Shown here piece after piece: positions 11,495 to 22,393 of a stretch of 64,000 bases of DNA (the first letter of the stretch is position 1; every line of letters begins with the position of its first letter). The stretch is from Ephydatia muelleri (taxonomy: Eukaryota; Porifera; Demospongiae; Spongillida; Spongillidae), in NCBI GenBank assembly GCA_013339895.1, contig JABACO010000003.1, positions 10,724,163 to 10,788,162 on the forward strand, given 5' to 3'. The notes under the pieces are model-generated. The model saw only the letters and a program-made list of their open reading frames with translations, had not been told where the DNA came from and ran no database searches. A program made the translations under genes and the position numbers.

Positions 11495-11637
11495 TGTAGT
11501 GTCCCGCACCACAAATTTGGGTTCACAAATATGTTAAATCACCAACGAGGAAAAACAACCGAACACTCTGCACATGCGCGGTTCATACTAGTTCCCAGAC
11601 CTACATATACAAACATATATATACCAAATACACTACA
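11495..11637 (-). repeat. 5' LTR of the Ty3/gypsy element
   Basis: 143 bp, identical to 7237-7379, followed at 11638 by the GGTTG target duplication. Confidence 0.95.
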
Positions 11638-12425
11638 GGTTGCATCTATATTTTCATCCCAGTTTTCTTTAGCGTTTGAAAATTTGATCAAAGCCCTTGT
11701 CAGTGTTTGATTAGTGCGCTCATCCAAACCATTAGTTTGAGGGTGATAGGGACTGCTAATCTTGTGCTCAATCCCTGTCAGCTTAAACAAACAGCTGAAA
11801 AGGATAATAAACAATAATGGTTTAAAGGCATGAAACTATTGGAAAGTTGATTTACAAATTCCCTTCCCTGATCTGATATGATATGATGATGTCAGGCCAG
11901 CCATGACGACAAAACACTGTAAGTAAGAAATCAGCAACACCAACTGCTGTTTTGTCTTTAAGTGGAGCACCTTCAGGCCACTTTGAGAAGTAATCTGTTA
12001 CTGTCACAATATACTTATTTTTCCTACACGTTTCAGGTAATGGACCTACAAAGATGAGAATGATTGGACATAAAAACGTTCTCTAGAGAGCGTTGATGGT
12101 GTATAGGATTAGGCAATGATGGTGTAAAAAATAAGGAAACAAGGGTCTAATCAGTAATACAACAATCTTATATGTTGCACACATGCAATATATCCTACAA
12201 ATGTGCTAATAATAGGATTATTACATTATCTCATTTTACTGATAAGACCCGTTTGAGACATATCTCATTCACTGCATCTGTTGCTCTGTAATACAGCAAT
12301 CGTTCTTTCAGCACAAACATAGCAGCTTGCTGGCGTATTCTCCGTTTCTCGTTTGCTGTAGCTCCAACAGGATAATCCCAAAGGTCACCACCCTCTTTAC
12401 AAGAAGTGAGATAGTCAACCAACAC
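11638..12425 (-). pseudogene. Ginger-like integrase, 5' part (N-terminal region and catalytic core)
   Basis: Read on the minus strand, 12425-12250 gives an N-terminal stretch with RRIRQQAAMFVLKERLLYYR. Positions 12055-11890 give the catalytic core start (VTVTDYFSKWPEGAP, LLTVFCRHGWPDIII), and 11814-11643 give HKISSPYHPQTNGLDERTNQ, which holds the region of the catalytic Glu. A 5-bp duplication near 11880 shifts the frame just at the second catalytic Asp, and a family-A MITE fragment sits at 12065-12255. The gene is cut at 11637/11638 by the Ty3 insertion and resumes at 7236. It is dead. Confidence 0.6.
12065..12255. mobile_element. Truncated and diverged family-A MITE
   Basis: Contains AACGTTCTCTAGAGAGCGTTG, GGTGTAAAAAATAAGGAAAC and, near the other side, TAGGATTATTACATT and TACTGATAAGACCCG. 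These are recognisable versions of the arms of the perfect element at 2253-2534. The right half is shortened. It interrupts the Ginger-like integrase upstream of the catalytic core. Confidence 0.65.
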
Positions 12426-12783
12426 GCTATACCGTTACTTGTCGATATGCGAAGACATTTTCAAGCCGAACAACAACACGTGTTATGGCGGATAAAGTAT
12501 CCTAGGGTAGGTTAAAATATACTATCCGACCGGATAAATAATACTCGCACATTTTATCCCCCCGGATAAAATATTCGGGAGGATAAAATATGCTGTGACA
12601 CCGCATCCTGTTTTTTGCATCGTGTAACCAAGAGCGTGATAAAAAAAAATGGATTGTCAATTGGTAAATTAAGCATGGTAGACACATCAAACAACAGTAG
12701 AGAAATGGATGACAAAAACTTGCATTTGAATTTTCAAGTATTGGTCCTACGCGTAGGACTTGGCTCTGGAGATTAAAGGTTAA

Positions 12784-14520
12784 ATAAATATCAGTGTCCC
12801 AGTTAACTGCGACTTACCTAATTGGCCATTCGGCCATCCCACCTCCATCTTCCCTTCTATAAATTTCCCCCCTCCCTCCACACTGCCTACTCCCTTCTAT
12901 AAAATACTGAGTACTCCTTTGCTTTGTCTCAGCCTTTTTGAGAGGAGAAGTTCCTCATAAACCTCATCATTTTTTACCACCTTCTCCAGGTCTGCTGGCC
13001 AATTAGTTTTTTTCAGCGGGTAATCAATCAAGCAATAACTTAGTAAAATCCAGTCCATGTAACTCCTATACTAATTAGTAGCTTTGTTCTTTTAAGGGAC
13101 AGTGGTGAATTCACCTTCAGCTACCAAGCATGATCTCGCATCAGGGCTTACTTAGTGATGGTGGATCCCCTCAAGCCCAACAAATTCACAACCTTTCCTC
13201 ATGCAATAAACACTTTAATTTTGTGATGAACAAAAACCTACTGTGAGTTGGAAAAAGTCTCCTATTGTAAGTAGCCTTTTATCATACATGTAGAGGGATT
13301 GGAAATAAAGTCACTGTGCCATACAATATATACTTGACCTTGAGGCCTTGCATGCCATCCGAAATTGTGTGAATGACAGAGTAGCCATTACAAAATATGT
13401 TTCATTCATTTGCAATGAAATCCGTGCTTCAAACCTTGGTGCATTTTGTTTGACTCTCAAGGCACATAATTTTGGATTGTTCTTGAAATGACTGTTTCCT
13501 GGAATCATACACGTTGCTATCCCCTTTCCATCCTCCACACCTCCCCCCCCCCCTCTTTCAAAGCAGGGGGAATGGTAGAGTGCTGGGGTTGCGCCCCATA
13601 AGCCATTCAACTCAGGCACTATTACTCTCAGTACCATAGGGATTGAATTGGTTTGTTATTATCAACAGCTATGCAAAAGTCATACACATGTAATAATAAT
13701 AATGAATTTGAAATAGTAAATTCCATTGAATGAAAGCAAATTTTTAACTGATATATGCTATAGTAGTGGTACTGCTAAACTCGAGGGAAATAAGTTGTCA
13801 ATTAGATGAGCAAAACATTTCATGCATTTATGATTCAAATGCAGCTCATATGGCAGTAAGGATCTGCGCTTATGACTTTGGCATTTTAAAAAGTTGTACA
13901 GTGTATTCATTCAGCTTTTGCCATAACGAAGTGACCTGCTATCTTTTTTGAAACAGTTGAGGCTATATGGATAGCACACTATGCATTGTAAGGATAAACC
14001 GATTTCGGGTAGAGCTACAGGGCTACCATTGTTAATCAGTTATACTGATATTTTGGAGTACAGCGATCTGTAGGATTGCTTGGTTGACTGTCTTGAGATT
14101 ACAAGCAGAATCCTATTATAGTTACTTGTACAGTGGGAGCCTCTAGGTGAGGACACTTTGGGACCATATTAAACTGTCCTGATTATCAAGTTGTCCTTTT
14201 TTTAAAGGCGTTTAAACTATGTTGTTTGAGACAAAGAGGTAGTGTCCTGTTTATCAAGGTGTACATATTTCACCGAGTCCCACAATAAGGAGTTCCACTT
14301 TATATTGTACTGTATGTAGCTATTATTATGAAACAAGCTGTTTCAATCGGACATAACATGATGAATGTGCAGAAGTATTATGTCAATTTATCCAACGTAC
14401 CTTGTTTCTTTTGCATCACCCAGTACTACACCCATATCATTTTCTCAATAAACACATTTTGATTTACTTGTAGCTTTGCATGAGAATTTTAGCATTTGTA
14501 TGTGCCCCACCCACACTACA
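12784..14520. other. Region upstream of the GAREM-like gene, no firm feature
   Basis: No supported ORF. A short C run lies at 13541-13552. A CACTACAG splice-acceptor-like site ends at 14521, just before the first coding exon of the next gene, so a 5' untranslated exon may lie in this stretch. The 108-aa minus-strand frame at 13311-13637 spans the C run and resembles nothing I know. Confidence 0.4.
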
Positions 14521-14540
14521 GGTCAGATTGAATAAGAATA

Positions 14541-16157
14541 ATGGCACACACAAATTCATTTTATGATCAAGCCATTCCAGTACTACAACCTAGAACACCA
14601 CCACTTACTTCTGATGCCCCACCCCTTCCTCCACGTATACTAAGAAGAAATACAGAGGTACAACATGCCCCTCCTATACGAATAAGTCACTCATCAAGTT
14701 TCCACAATGGATCAGAAAGGAAACTACCTATTGTTTCAAACTGGCCTGCCCCAGCAATACCCCTACCAAAGTCTAAAATGCCTGTTGTCCTAAAAATGGA
14801 CCCAGCTAAGCCTTTACCAAAGCCCAAAGTTATGACATTACAAGAGTTAGCAAGCTCTTATTCAGATAAGCTTCCAGTCAGTGTCACTGCACAATGCGGG
14901 TATTATGGGAAGAACAGCAACATGCAACTCTCTGTGGGTGAAACATTTTTCATTCACCTGATGAAGACAACTGAGGTTGTACATGTAGTTGCAGCAGGCC
15001 AGGGCATTGATAAATACAGCATTCCAATCAACTCAAGCTGCCAGCTTTCTTTAATATATAACCCTCATGAAAATGTGTCAGAGGCCTTGCAAGGTTATGT
15101 CTTCAAAGGAGTAATGAAGTTAGCTAGTGCCAATCCTTTACCAAAAGTTGTGACCACATTGACAGCATGGAAAAAGGGAAATACGGTAATAGAGATGAAT
15201 GAAATACTTGTTGTGAGAGGGATCAATAGCAGCAAGGAACTTGAAGTATTCAACATGAAGAGCAATCAGATCAAGTTGCTTCCATTTAAGTGTCAGAGTA
15301 AATTCACAACAGACCCACGCCTTTTATACATGTATCTTCTTGATATCGTTGATAATATTCCAGGTGCATTTCCTTGCCAGGTTTTGTTGCAGGACACAGA
15401 TGATATGAGAATGTTGTCAGGCTCACGGCATCTAAAACTAATCAAAACAGCAACAGAGGCTACCCTGCTCTGTTCCTATCCCGGCACCAATGACCATTTT
15501 GAATTACCAGTTGATCTTCCAAACGTGACAGTGACCATCTGTGAAAATGATGAGACAGTAAAATTTCAGCTGTATGAAACTACCAAGAATATTATTAGTG
15601 AGTACAACCCAGCTTACGCCACATGCTGTCGAGATGATGTGGCAAAAGATGTATATGAAACCCAATCAAAGATGTATGCAGCTATTCGGGAAGGGTATGA
15701 GAACAAGGGTGTTCATCTTAAATTTTCTGAAGAGATTGTTAGACAGATGGAGGGTACGGCTCAGAACACAGCACACAGACAAGAACAACTGGAAAGCAAT
15801 GGTATGCAGGAGCCCAAACAATCACTCTATGCCACTCTTCAAAATGGTGATTGTATGGAAGAAGTGAGATTGGCAAACAAAGATTACCTAGCATCCCTGA
15901 GTGAAGAAATGGTAATCTGATTGAAAATTTGATGTACAACTAAATTTTAAATGTCATGTTCATTAATTCAGGTAATCGATGTGCTACATTCCATGGGTCT
16001 GCCACAATATGAAGAGGCCTTTCGAGGTATCACAGGAGCTGCCATGTGCAAACTGACTGAAGAGATGCTTGAGTGTCAGCTAGGCGTGAAAAGCAAGCTA
16101 CATCAAATAAGGCTTATGAAAATTGTTCGTGGTGAAAAAGATGTACGATCTGTTTAG
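14541..16157 (+). CDS. GAREM-like adaptor: CABIT domain plus C-terminal SAM domain
   Basis: Two coding exons, 14541-15911 (457 codons) and 15972-16157 (61 codons plus stop), are joined by a 60-bp GT-AG intron in phase 0; the predicted protein is 518 aa. Residues about 25-75 are proline-rich (APPLPPR, an SH3-ligand-like motif). A CABIT domain starts near residue 97 (LQELASSYSDKLPVSV, LSVGETFFIHLMK) and runs to about 370. Tyr-containing motifs follow (NPAYATC, SLYATLQNG). The second exon encodes a SAM domain (VLHSMGLPQYEEAFRGI). In animals CABIT plus SAM is the layout of GAREM, which links receptor tyrosine kinases to Ras/MAPK through Grb2; that role is inferred here from architecture only. The CACTACAG just upstream suggests a spliced 5' leader. 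Confidence 0.8.
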
Positions 16158-16619
16158 AAATTGGTGTGCAACAGCAGATAATGAGCAATTGTATATACTA
16201 ATTTCAGAAGTGCAAATGTTGTGCTAATTGATTATTGCATGAAAGATTCAAGTTATGTTTATTTCCGTGAAACTGTTAAACATGGTGGTAATTATACTAA
16301 AGGTCCCAGTTTCCATGGAATCAGTATAGCAAGTCTAGCATTATGTGAAAGAGCTGCTATCAAGTTCAAACTATGTTGATATCTGTAACCTATGTCCCAT
16401 GGGTGCATGGGCTCATGCGACGTGTTATCCATGGTATTAGTTCCATCCATGCTGGTTTGTTTAGTGTCATGTTCTCCTGCAAGTGCTCATCAACTGGAAT
16501 TTTGACGACTGCTTCACCTTAACCTGTACTAATGTTGAAGACAACTCCCTTCTCCCTCTTTGTGATTGTGCCTTATTCCATCATTCTTCTGTTCCTATAA
16601 TCATGCTGCTCCATCTTCC

Positions 16620-18340
16620 TGCTCATCTCCTTCCCTTTGCAAGTTGGTTTTTAGTCAATTGAAGTCGACCACTAGACAATGACATGGTGGATTGCAGTGC
16701 TGAATTGTGAAGCACCTTAATGACCACAAAGGTTCCTTTCCATGCTTGTGATACCGTTTGTATTGCAGTGCTGGACAATGGAGCAACACCAACTGTATTC
16801 CATGACTCTTTTTTCCCTACCATCTGGATTCAAAAAGGAGACCAATTGGAAGCTACTCCTTCTGATCTGATTTCACATAGCAGAATTTCGTTTCTTAGAT
16901 GAAATAAACCAATTCAGTGGTGGATCTCTTATTCAACTAATCCTCCCATCCCTATGTGGCCATGTATGCTAACCGCAACACCTTAAGGAAGTCCTAAATA
17001 TCTTCATAGCTTAGAAATCAAGGCAGATTCAGAGGTTTTGCCCTTGATCAGCATACATACATTTCAGAGCATCATACCTGCACTTTGCAAGTGCATTGGG
17101 GGTATGCCTCCATCCACACTGTAAAGTTACTGAGGTGTATCCATTACCTGTTTCATTTCATGGGAAGGGATCTACAATATCCATGCATGGCAATATGTTG
17201 GAAGAATGCTCCATTGACTGCAGATTCCTTTGGGCATGCAGTACAACCAGGTACTTCAGCAGCTTCCTGGGAAACGAAGTTACGAGGAAGACACATTTGA
17301 AAATAGGTGTTTCTCCCCAACCTCAAGATGCGTCCACTCTTTGCGTGTACAGCAGATTATAAACTACAACTAGACGCTCTGTTTGTGATCAAAGGCTTTG
17401 CAAGGTGTAACTGTCGGACAATGGCACAGGTATTTTGTTTGATCCACATGACAGCTTTAATCAATCAGGGTCATCCCGCTGATGCTTCAGAAGCTTGCTT
17501 TTGTTCTAATAGGGCATCCCACAAAATCTTCCTTTCTTTCATGTTGCTCCTATCTGCATAGTATGTTGCTTCCAGGTCTGTATTTTTGTCAATATTCTGC
17601 CAGTGCTTCAAGCTAGTGGAACGCCTGACCCACAGGTACAACGTTGTAGCCATTTCAATGACTGATGGTTAGTTCTAACTTTGGAGTGTGACACTTAATA
17701 ATCATTAGTGGAAGTGTAAGCAATTTTGTGAGTTGTAGAGAGGCACTTCATGCAGGTGCTACTTGTTCTGGGTGGAGCTATAACCATTGTTTGACACCGT
17801 AAAGTCTAACAGTACATGATTCTCATTTACTAGGTTTGCTTTTTCACATTGGCTGTTCTTAGACATTGCAAAAATTTTTCCTCTACAAACTTGCTGAAAA
17901 TGAAGGTATAACAAACATGTACACACAGACCAATCCAGTCCAGCTGAAAGGTTGTTGGGACATCATACAGCACACTTCATTAAACTGATACAAGTCAAAA
18001 GGTGTTGCAAATGCAGTCTTTTCTCTCACTGCCAATAGTCACTTGCTAAATCAAGGGTTGAGAACCAAGATGGGCCAGTCAGAACATTTAGTGTACCTTG
18101 TGCAGCCTTCTTTGTCACTGCATTTATCTTCCTAAAGTCAACACTGAGACCCATCTTTCTTTTTTAGCAGCACAATCAGGGATGCTCAAGAACTACATCA
18201 TATGCAAGTCTGCAATGACTGCGGTAGCATGTCTTGTATCATATCCTGGACTGCCTTTCGCTGCTGTATACGGTATACAATCATCTTGTCTTTCAAGTTG
18301 CAACACAACAACTTTTTTGCACATAGCATAAATCTGTTCA
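16620..18340 (-). pseudogene. Dead Ty3/gypsy pol (RT to integrase)
   Basis: Read on the minus strand from 18340 down, broken frames show an RT start (VSVLTLGR after KKERW; then KKAAQGTLNVL and FSTLDLASDYW), an RT segment around 17900, a zinc/integrase start around 17250-17080 (MDIVDPFPM and WMEAYPQ, corresponding to the first catalytic Asp block), and a C-terminal GPF-like block near 16740 (WKGTFVVIKVL, then a VVDFN..LK motif). Many stops and shifts are present. No LTRs were found. It lies about 460 bp beyond the stop codon of the GAREM-like gene, tail to tail. Confidence 0.6.
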
Positions 18341-19507
18341 TGAATTCCAAAAATATGAAAATACAGCTCTGATCAAACTTTTACTATACGTACATAGTTA
18401 ATCATACTTCACACATATAACTCGATACCTTTCTGGGAAACCTATTCTCTGGGCTGGGACAGCCCTTAAAATGACTGACAGCCATTTTTTCCCCTACTTA
18501 TAGTTTTTCGCGTCTACGAGTACTTTCAAAACGTATTTGTATCCAGTTGTGCTAACTAAAAATTCAGCGTCTTACAACTCCTTGACAGATACTTGAATTC
18601 TCAGAGCGTAAGAAGCAATATGTAGAGAACATTCCAGGCTTCTAGAAGATCATTAAATTTGAAATACTGAAAAAAAAAACATGCGTTAGTCGCGGAAACA
18701 ATCCTAATTATGAAACTTATAATGCCCCAAAGTACAATTCAGACCAAGCTTTTACCGTTGGTGGCTACACTGTAATCATACCCCACACATATGTAACTAA
18801 ACAAGGTTCTTGATATCACGGCTGAGGCAGCTCTTAACGTGTCTGGCATCCATTTTCCCTTCCTTATACAACTGTTTGTTTGTTTAGGAAAGTTTTCGCA
18901 TCTCGTTCTATCAAAACGCTACAATAAGCTGTGTATACTATCACAACCCTCCAATCTGCTGTGCCACTTTGGATACATTTGGCAAGGCGCAAGCAGATGA
19001 CCCACAATTGGGCCCTGTGATGGATGCCTTGAAAGGTGCAGCGGCATTACTTTCAACTACAGTTCCTGGCTTAAGAAAAACGTAGGTAGGTGTGACGGTA
19101 ATGCAGATGATGCTCTGTCCAGAATCGGCCTACAATCACAGAAATGTGGTGATAGTACAGTGGCAGCTGTTGAAGAGCTTCTTTCACCGCCGTACATTTC
19201 AACGCAAGTGTATTGCGCCTACTGAAATTTTATAATGTACGCGCTAGCCCCCTTTTCGCCGAAACGATTCCAATTAATTCATGAACAGATTTATTTTACG
19301 TTGCCAAACGTTATTAAATGTATCATTTTTGTGTGCACTCTATAGACACGATTAGAATGGTGCAGGGCTAAAGATATGCTCAACAGAACTGACCGATCGA
19401 GGTCACGTAAAAAATGAAAACTTTAATTCCTTGCATTTATAAACCGCACACTATAGTGTATACTAATGTACAGCAATCTAGCATGTTCCTATGGGGAGAG
19501 CACATAA
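18341..19507. mobile_element. Fragments of the TTTCCGCGAAAAGGGACC repeat family
   Basis: Positions about 18560-18710 match, in reverse orientation, the left part of the complete short element at 62432-62650 (CTCCTTGACAGATACT; ACATGCG-TTAG-TCGCGGAAAC). Positions 19192-19268 match its right part directly (ACATTTCAACGCAAG, TTTTATAATGTACGCGCTAG). Two diverged direct repeats (about 18365-18490 and 18740-18865) also occur here. No coding sequence. Confidence 0.45.
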
Positions 19508-19557
19508 GGGGGGGGGGGGGGGGGGGGGGGGGAGGGGGGGGGAGGGGGGGGGGGGGA
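19508..19557 (+). repeat. Poly-G tract
   Basis: About 50 bases of G with two single A interruptions. The Pro-rich and Gly-rich frames that cross it are compositional. Confidence 0.9.
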
Positions 19558-19685
19558 GCACATCCAAACAAGATAATGATGCAAAAATGGTGGCAAATAC
19601 AGTATATATAATAATGGATTTACCCTTTTGTTTTTTAAGACAATAATATTGTTCTGTATAGTAGAATACAATGCATAACAAATAA

Positions 19686-20000
19686 CTAAAAGTCACAGCA
19701 GGCGTTTGGTGAGACACATGTGGCCAAAATTGCCCTGGCATTCTGCCTCATGAGGGTGAGGCTGAGGCGACCGTAGATGTTTGATATAACCTCATTTAGA
19801 GGTCGACATAGATGCGTGGCTACCTTTTTGGATATGGTTAAAAGTACATTGATAGCTTCATTGCCCCATCCCCCAAACACTTCTACAACCAAAGGGATGC
19901 ATGACCATCCTCTAAGGGCACATGCCTCATCATTTCTTGAGTGCTTGGCCATCTCAGCTGCATGACCACAGGTTTGAGCCGCTTCTTGTATAAATTGCAA
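19686..20000 (-). pseudogene. Fragment of non-LTR reverse transcriptase, extreme C-terminus
   Basis: Minus-strand residues include ACALRGWSCIPLVVEVFGGWG and YGRLSLTLMRQNARAIL, the same C-terminal block seen at 1030-1217 (GW..PLAV...G.WGRE, then LI.ANARAILRR). It is preceded by a histidine-containing stretch (AAQTCGHAAEMAKHSR). Only the tail is present, so this is a 5'-truncated copy, typical of non-LTR retrotransposition. Confidence 0.6.
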
Positions 20001-20486
20001 ATTAAAGCGGATTGATGACCTTTTTTATTATTTTTTGTTGAGATCTGGACATGGTCCAAGAGCGCAGGCTTTCAGGATCTGTCTAACCCCAACATGTACA
20101 TGAAGTCCTATGGGCCGCACTGTAGGATTTCCAAACAGCATAGTAGCGTTATTAAGTGCGTAATGGGAGACATTTGATAGCACTACATGAACATCTGGAT
20201 GGCACCAGTACTCCATCATACATCATCGCTTTTTTTGGGTCTTTATCGGTACTCGTAGTTGGAACTTGGTGCAAGTGGTGGTATGTATTATTCTCCTCCT
20301 GCAATGCAAAACAATGTGTAGCTTCTCGTGTACCCTTAGTGCGAGCCTGCAACGAAATTACTTCTTTGCAAATAAATAGCTGTCCATGTTGCAATTCAAC
20401 TACACACCATTCTTCATATAAAATCTACACCTAAATACACACTGCTGTGTAAGTGCTCCTGGGACCAGAACTAGAAACTTGCTGCT

Positions 20487-21096
20487 GAAGTTTCCGATAG
20501 AATGACCTACTGTATATCTACCTGCCCCATCATCTAGCTAGCTCCATCGCATTATCAATGTCTAATCTCCCAAGCCCCATTGCTTGCTACCACAACTATT
20601 CCCTATGTAGTTACCATTGATCCAGTATCTACTACCGATGACCAATGGTATGGCACTCCACCACATGTATAGCTAAAAAATACACACTTCTTATACACGG
20701 AGATTGCACTTTATGATATACATGTAACGTGCTTGAATTAACGCAGGCATACGAGTAGGCATCCTTTTATTTATCTATACTCTACCTGCCCATAACTAAC
20801 GGTTTCTGCATTGGTTAATGTAAAGGTATAGCATCTGGCTTACTTTATGATCTTCCTCATGGTGTTTTATTAGTCTCTCGTAATGTGCCCCGGCCCGGCC
20901 AGGCTTCGACACTATACATTATTGCAGCTTTTGCATGATGAGAAAGTTGGTGGTATATGGAGTGCCATACCATTGCTCATCAGTAGTAGATACTGGATCA
21001 ATAATTGTGGTAGCAAGCAATGGGGCTTGGGAGATTAGACATAATGCGATGGAGATGATGGGGCAAGTAGATATAGGTCATTCTATCGGAAACTTC
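20487..21096. mobile_element. Diverged inverted repeat flanking about 300 bp
   Basis: Positions 20487-20660 and 20960-21096 are inverted copies of one another (GAAGTTTCCGATAGAATGACC against GGTCATTCTATCGGAAACTTC; TGGCACTCC against AGTGCCATAC). The intervening DNA holds no gene. The right arm lies exactly inside a family-A MITE and replaces its middle. Confidence 0.6.
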
Positions 21097-21255
21097 AATA
21101 GTCCTATATTTAGCACTTTTGTAGGATATTTTGTTATTCGTGGGCTAAATATATATATTACATTCCCAATATTGTTAGACCATTGTTTCCTTGCTTTTTA
21201 CACCACTATAGCCTTTAAATCCTATATACCACCAACTTTCTCGTAGAGAATATTT
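20938..21255. mobile_element. Chimeric family-A MITE
   Basis: Left end GAGAAAGTTGGTGGTATATGG and right end CCACCAACTTTCTCGTAGAG match the termini of the perfect element at 2253. The right arm also carries GTCCTATATTTAGCAC and TTTCCTTGCTTTTTACACCA. The left arm is truncated after its first 23 bases and replaced by the inverted-repeat arm at 20960-21096. Confidence 0.65.
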
Positions 21256-21276
21256 TTAGTTACATGTACATGTAAT

Positions 21277-22143
21277 TATGGAACGTTCTACGAGATTTTG
21301 AATTAATTTATGTTTATAACATAGAACTCAAATTGCTATAACTTATCAACGGTTAACGCTATCGACTCCCTGTTTTCAACATTTTGTCATACACATTTCT
21401 GTATGTGAAAATGTAGTTGGTGCCTTGCACCATCATAGTGCTGACGTTACGAGGTCCGATACCCCATCAGGTTCAAAACCTCCACATCTATAGGTAGGAG
21501 CGTCCAAATCGCTTCATATTCGGTGTGTGCGTAGAGCTGTCGCTATTGATTTGTTTCTGTTCGTTAATCCAATCCGTACAGAGATTATGCCGCTGTGCGA
21601 AAGTGAATTGGACGAGGTTTTTCAAAATGATTAGAGCGAAACAACGGGGGAAAATGTGCATTAACATAGCACAGCGGTATCTCTGTAACGGATAGGAAAA
21701 CAATTAAAGAACAGAAATTATCATTAGCGACAGGATCCATCTACACAGCAAAAAACAGATTGATGCATGTCACTAGAAATCAATAATAGGGCACTCGTTT
21801 TTTGAAAAACGAGTGCCCTATTATTGATTTCTAGTGACATGCTCAATCTGGTTTTGCTGTGTACATACAGTACGCACCGCCTAATTTGAAGCGATTTGAG
21901 CGCTCCTACCTAAAGATGTGGAGGTTTGAAACTTGATGGGGTATTCGACCTTGTAACATCCGCACTATGATGGTGAAAGGCACTAAAATTCATTGCCACA
22001 TAGAGAAATGGTGTAGGACGAAGTGTTGAAAACACGGAGTCGATAGAGCTCTAGCGTTAACCGTTGATAAGTTATAGCAAATTTGGCTTTAATTGTTAAA
22101 AACATAAATCACATGCAAGGGTCAAAAGCACGTAGAACGTTCC
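21277..22143. mobile_element. Fold-back element (family B) with a central 78-bp palindrome
   Basis: The two halves are inverted copies: GAACGTTCTACG at the left against CGTAGAACGTTCC at the right, AACGGTTAACGCTATCGACTCC against its complement, and the CCTCCACATCT / GATGTGGAGG block. The centre (21765-21842) is an almost perfect palindrome with a 2-4 base loop. Related fold-back elements lie at 27345-28170 and 42978-43796. No transposase. Confidence 0.75.
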
Positions 22144-22393
22144 TTATAGATGCACGCATTACCAATTTATACATGTACAGCGTTTCCTATCCCGTTCCCA
22201 TATAAGGTCATAAATCTAAGCTATAATGCAGTCAAAGGGTATAGAACTATAGTATCAGCAGATTTTGAAGTGAAGGCTGCTCAGAAATTGGAACGCCTGG
22301 ATGAGAGAGACTGCATGGTGCTTCGTATCACTTTGATCATGCTTATTGTAATACCTTTTAAAGCTGTGTTTGCTCTTTCATTCTATTGTATTA

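Larger units (their letters stand above)
7237..11637 (-). mobile_element. Young, complete Ty3/gypsy LTR retrotransposon
   Basis: Complete by structure: two LTRs (7237-7379 and 11495-11637) that read as identical over 143 bp, ends TGTAGTG...CACTACA, a 5-bp target duplication GGTTG (7232-7236 and 11638-11642), a putative primer-binding site, a polypurine tract, and one uninterrupted gag-pol frame on the minus strand. Identical LTRs mean very recent insertion, so the element may still be mobile. It sits inside the Ginger-like integrase gene, giving a clear order of insertion events. Confidence 0.95.
6470..12605 (-). mobile_element. Ginger-type DNA transposon remnant with inverted GGATAA-rich terminal arrays
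   Basis: At 6470-6615 the + strand carries repeated, partly palindromic units (TATTTTATCC / CCGGATAA / CCTAGGATA). At 12485-12605 the same array occurs inverted. Between them, on the minus strand, is a gypsy-like integrase gene in pieces (12425-11638 and 7236-6971). DNA transposons with terminal inverted repeats and a gypsy-like integrase are known as Ginger elements, and this arrangement fits. The exact ends are uncertain; GCGGT(A/G) near 6473 and its inverted counterpart near 12600 may mark them. The integrase is interrupted by a Ty3 element. Confidence 0.5.
5883..12779. mobile_element. TTAA-flanked terminal-inverted-repeat element (piggyBac-like ends)
   Basis: The left end at 5883 begins CCTTTAATCTCCAGA and the right end (12779, reverse complement) begins with the same 15 bases. 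Each is followed within a few bases by the palindrome GTCCTACGCGTAGGAC. Both ends abut TTAA (5879-5882 and 12780-12783). A TTAA target duplication with ends starting CC(T/C) is the hallmark of the piggyBac superfamily. I see no piggyBac transposase inside, so it would be a non-autonomous element that later received the nested insertions listed below. Superfamily assignment is inferred from the ends only. Confidence 0.65.
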
